7,501 nt of DNA from Erysipelotrichaceae bacterium (GTDB lineage: Bacteria; Bacillota_I; Bacilli_A; Erysipelotrichales; Erysipelotrichaceae). Position 1 is the first letter of the stretch. Each line of letters starts with the position of its first letter. The translations under genes and the position numbers were made by a program. Below the pieces are notes generated by a model that worked only from the letters and a program-made list of their open reading frames with translations, was not told where the DNA came from and ran no database searches. Of this stretch, positions 6,481 to 7,501 are shown piece by piece. The DNA lies in NCBI GenBank assembly GCA_900770275.1, contig CAAGJS010000138.1, forward strand, positions 1 to 7,501. Reading direction: 5' to 3'.

Positions 6481-7209
6481 TCAGTCAGCGTACTTCCACG
6501 CCGTCTCGAGAGCGATCTCCATCATGTTGGTGAAGCCGTTCTGGCGCTGCTCGGCGCTGAGAGCTTCCGGCTTGAAGAGATGGTCGGAGATCGAAAGGAT
6601 GGACAGAGCCTTCTTGCGGTTGACGGCTGCTTCCCAATAGAGGCCGGCCGTTTCCATTTCGACGCACAGATGGCCATAGTCACGCAGCTTTTCGTTCAGC
6701 CCCGGCTGCGGATAGTAGAAGAAGTCGGAGCTGTAAACCTTGCCGACCTTGTACTTGACGCCGTTTTTCTTTGCGGCTTCGACCGCTGTTTCAAGCATGT
6801 CGTAGTCTGCGCATGCGGCGAGCTGTCCCGGGACGCCATAGGCATTGCCATAGTTGGAGTTGCTTGAAGCTGCTTCGGCGATGACGACATCCATCGGGTC
6901 AACATCCATGTCCAGACCGCCTGCGGAACCGATGCGGATCACGCATTCGACGCCGAACTGTGTAAAGAGCTCATGGGTATAGATGCCGATGGAAGGGATG
7001 CCCATGCCATGACCCATGGTCGAGATACGCTTGCCCTTGTAGGTGCCGGTGAAGCCCAGCATGTTGCGGGTGTCGTTGAAGCAGACGACGTCCGTCAGAT
7101 AGCGGTCAGCCAGCGCCTTTGCGCGCAGCGGGTCGCCCGGCATCAGGACGACCTTGCTCAGTTCATCCTTGACGACGATGGAAGCGGAGATACTTTCTTT
7201 TGGTGTCAT
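6481..7209 (-). CDS. deoD: Purine-nucleoside phosphorylase, hexameric DeoD type
   Basis: This 242-residue cytoplasmic enzyme cleaves purine (deoxy)nucleosides with phosphate, giving the base and (deoxy)ribose-1-phosphate. The length matches the small, hexameric PNP family. Visible family motifs are GDPLRA at 25-30 (phosphate binding), MGHGMGIPS at 65-73, RIGSAGG at 92-98 (phosphate Arg and Ser), VEMETAG at 183-189 (ribose binding), Asp209 in SDH (acid acting on the base) and Arg222 in AEQRQ, which corresponds to the Arg that assists this Asp in the E. coli enzyme. No key residue is missing. The start ATG (7209-7207) is preceded on the minus strand by AAGAGGA (7223-7217) with seven bases of spacing. 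The mtnA-like gene ends 49 bases upstream in the same direction, so the two are probably co-transcribed. Codons favour C-ending forms more than in the importer genes, hinting at higher expression. Whether it also acts on methylthioadenosine or 5'-deoxyadenosine is suggested only by context. Confidence 0.96.
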   Translation of the reverse strand: MTPKESISASIVVKDELSKVVLMPGDPLRAKALADRYLTDVVCFNDTRNMLGFTGTYKGKRISTMGHGMGIPSIGIYTHELFTQFGVECVIRIGSAGGLDMDVDPMDVVIAEAASSNSNYGNAYGVPGQLAACADYDMLETAVEAAKKNGVKYKVGKVYSSDFFYYPQPGLNEKLRDYGHLCVEMETAGLYWEAAVNRKKALSILSISDHLFKPEALSAEQRQNGFTNMMEIALETAWKYAD

Positions 7210-7258
7210 TTCCTTTGTCCTCTTTCTATATGTGTATTTATTGTTGGATTGTTATTTG

Positions 7259-7501
7259 TTAGTCCTTGTTGAACAGCTTCTTCAGATTCACATCAAACGG
7301 CGGATAGACGATGCCGCGCTCTGTCACGATGCCGGACAGCAGAGTGTGATCTGTTACATCGAAGGATGGATTGAACTTATCAATCTCCTTCAGGATCATC
7401 GGCTCCTTGTACCACATGGATCCGATTTCTTCCGGATCACGCATCTCGATATGAATGTCGGCGCCGGTCGGTGTATTGAAGTCGATCGTGCTCGAAGGGC
7501 C
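7259..7501 (-). CDS. mtnA: MtnA-like aldose-1-phosphate isomerase, C-terminal end (truncated by window)
   Basis: Eighty residues are visible, from the window edge to the TAA at 7261-7259. The segment opens with GPSSTIDFNTPTGADIHIE, then RDPEEIG, NPSFDVT and GIVTERGIVYPPFD. This order is the typical end of S-methyl-5-thioribose-1-phosphate isomerase (MtnA), which converts the aldose phosphate to the ketose phosphate in methionine salvage. Close relatives act on 5-deoxyribose-1-phosphate (DrdI) or ribose-1,5-bisphosphate, and the catalytic Cys and Asp lie outside the window, so the exact substrate is open. The frame is open to the edge, so an internal ATG at 7444 is not the start. It lies upstream of deoD on the same strand with 49 bases between; DeoD would supply a sugar-1-phosphate of the kind this enzyme isomerises. 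Confidence 0.85.
   Translation of the reverse strand, partial: GPSSTIDFNTPTGADIHIEMRDPEEIGSMWYKEPMILKEIDKFNPSFDVTDHTLLSGIVTERGIVYPPFDVNLKKLFNKD

Noticed and set aside
6973..7272. Plus-strand open frames across deoD
   Set aside because: They are antisense shadows of a well-conserved purine nucleoside phosphorylase gene and have no ribosome site or recognisable domain.

Overview
The window looks like chromosomal DNA of a Gram-positive bacterium, probably Bacillota. The signs are a lipoprotein solute-binding protein with a classical lipobox, AGGAGG-like ribosome sites, tightly packed co-directional genes and mid-range GC. A class such as Erysipelotrichia would fit, but that is only an impression. 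No mobile element, CRISPR array, tRNA or rRNA gene was seen.

Left edge (1-425): the C-terminal end of a Tex-type S1 RNA-binding protein with an Asn/Arg-rich tail, closed by an intrinsic terminator. Centre (507-6363): five co-directional genes that read as one operon. They encode a lipoprotein solute-binding protein, a fused two-domain permease, an FbpC-like ATPase with a C-terminal regulatory domain, a compact beta-CASP metallo-beta-lactamase (MBL) protein and an EamA/DMT-family transporter. Gaps are 6 and 3 nt, then a 20-nt overlap, then 27 nt. The leader before the first gene can fold so that its ribosome-binding site is paired. Right edge (7501-6481, minus strand): the end of an MtnA-like aldose-1-phosphate isomerase gene followed by deoD. 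This pair converges on the operon, and both ends share a long bidirectional terminator at 6378-6429.

The first three central genes form a complete importer of the iron/sugar-phosphate/spermidine type. Routine annotation would probably call it iron(III), but the binding protein lacks the Tyr-Tyr pair used by FbpA-type iron binders, so the substrate is open. The most unusual gene is the fourth. It carries the zinc motifs of MBL enzymes plus recognisable beta-CASP motifs A, B and C, normally found in RNA-processing nucleases such as CPSF73 and RNase J, yet it is only about 354 residues long and overlaps the importer ATPase gene. One reading is that it hydrolyses an imported phosphoester; another is that it is a small nuclease co-regulated with the importer. 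The mtnA-deoD pair suggests salvage of 5'-modified nucleosides from S-adenosylmethionine metabolism: phosphorolysis by DeoD, then isomerisation by the MtnA-like enzyme.
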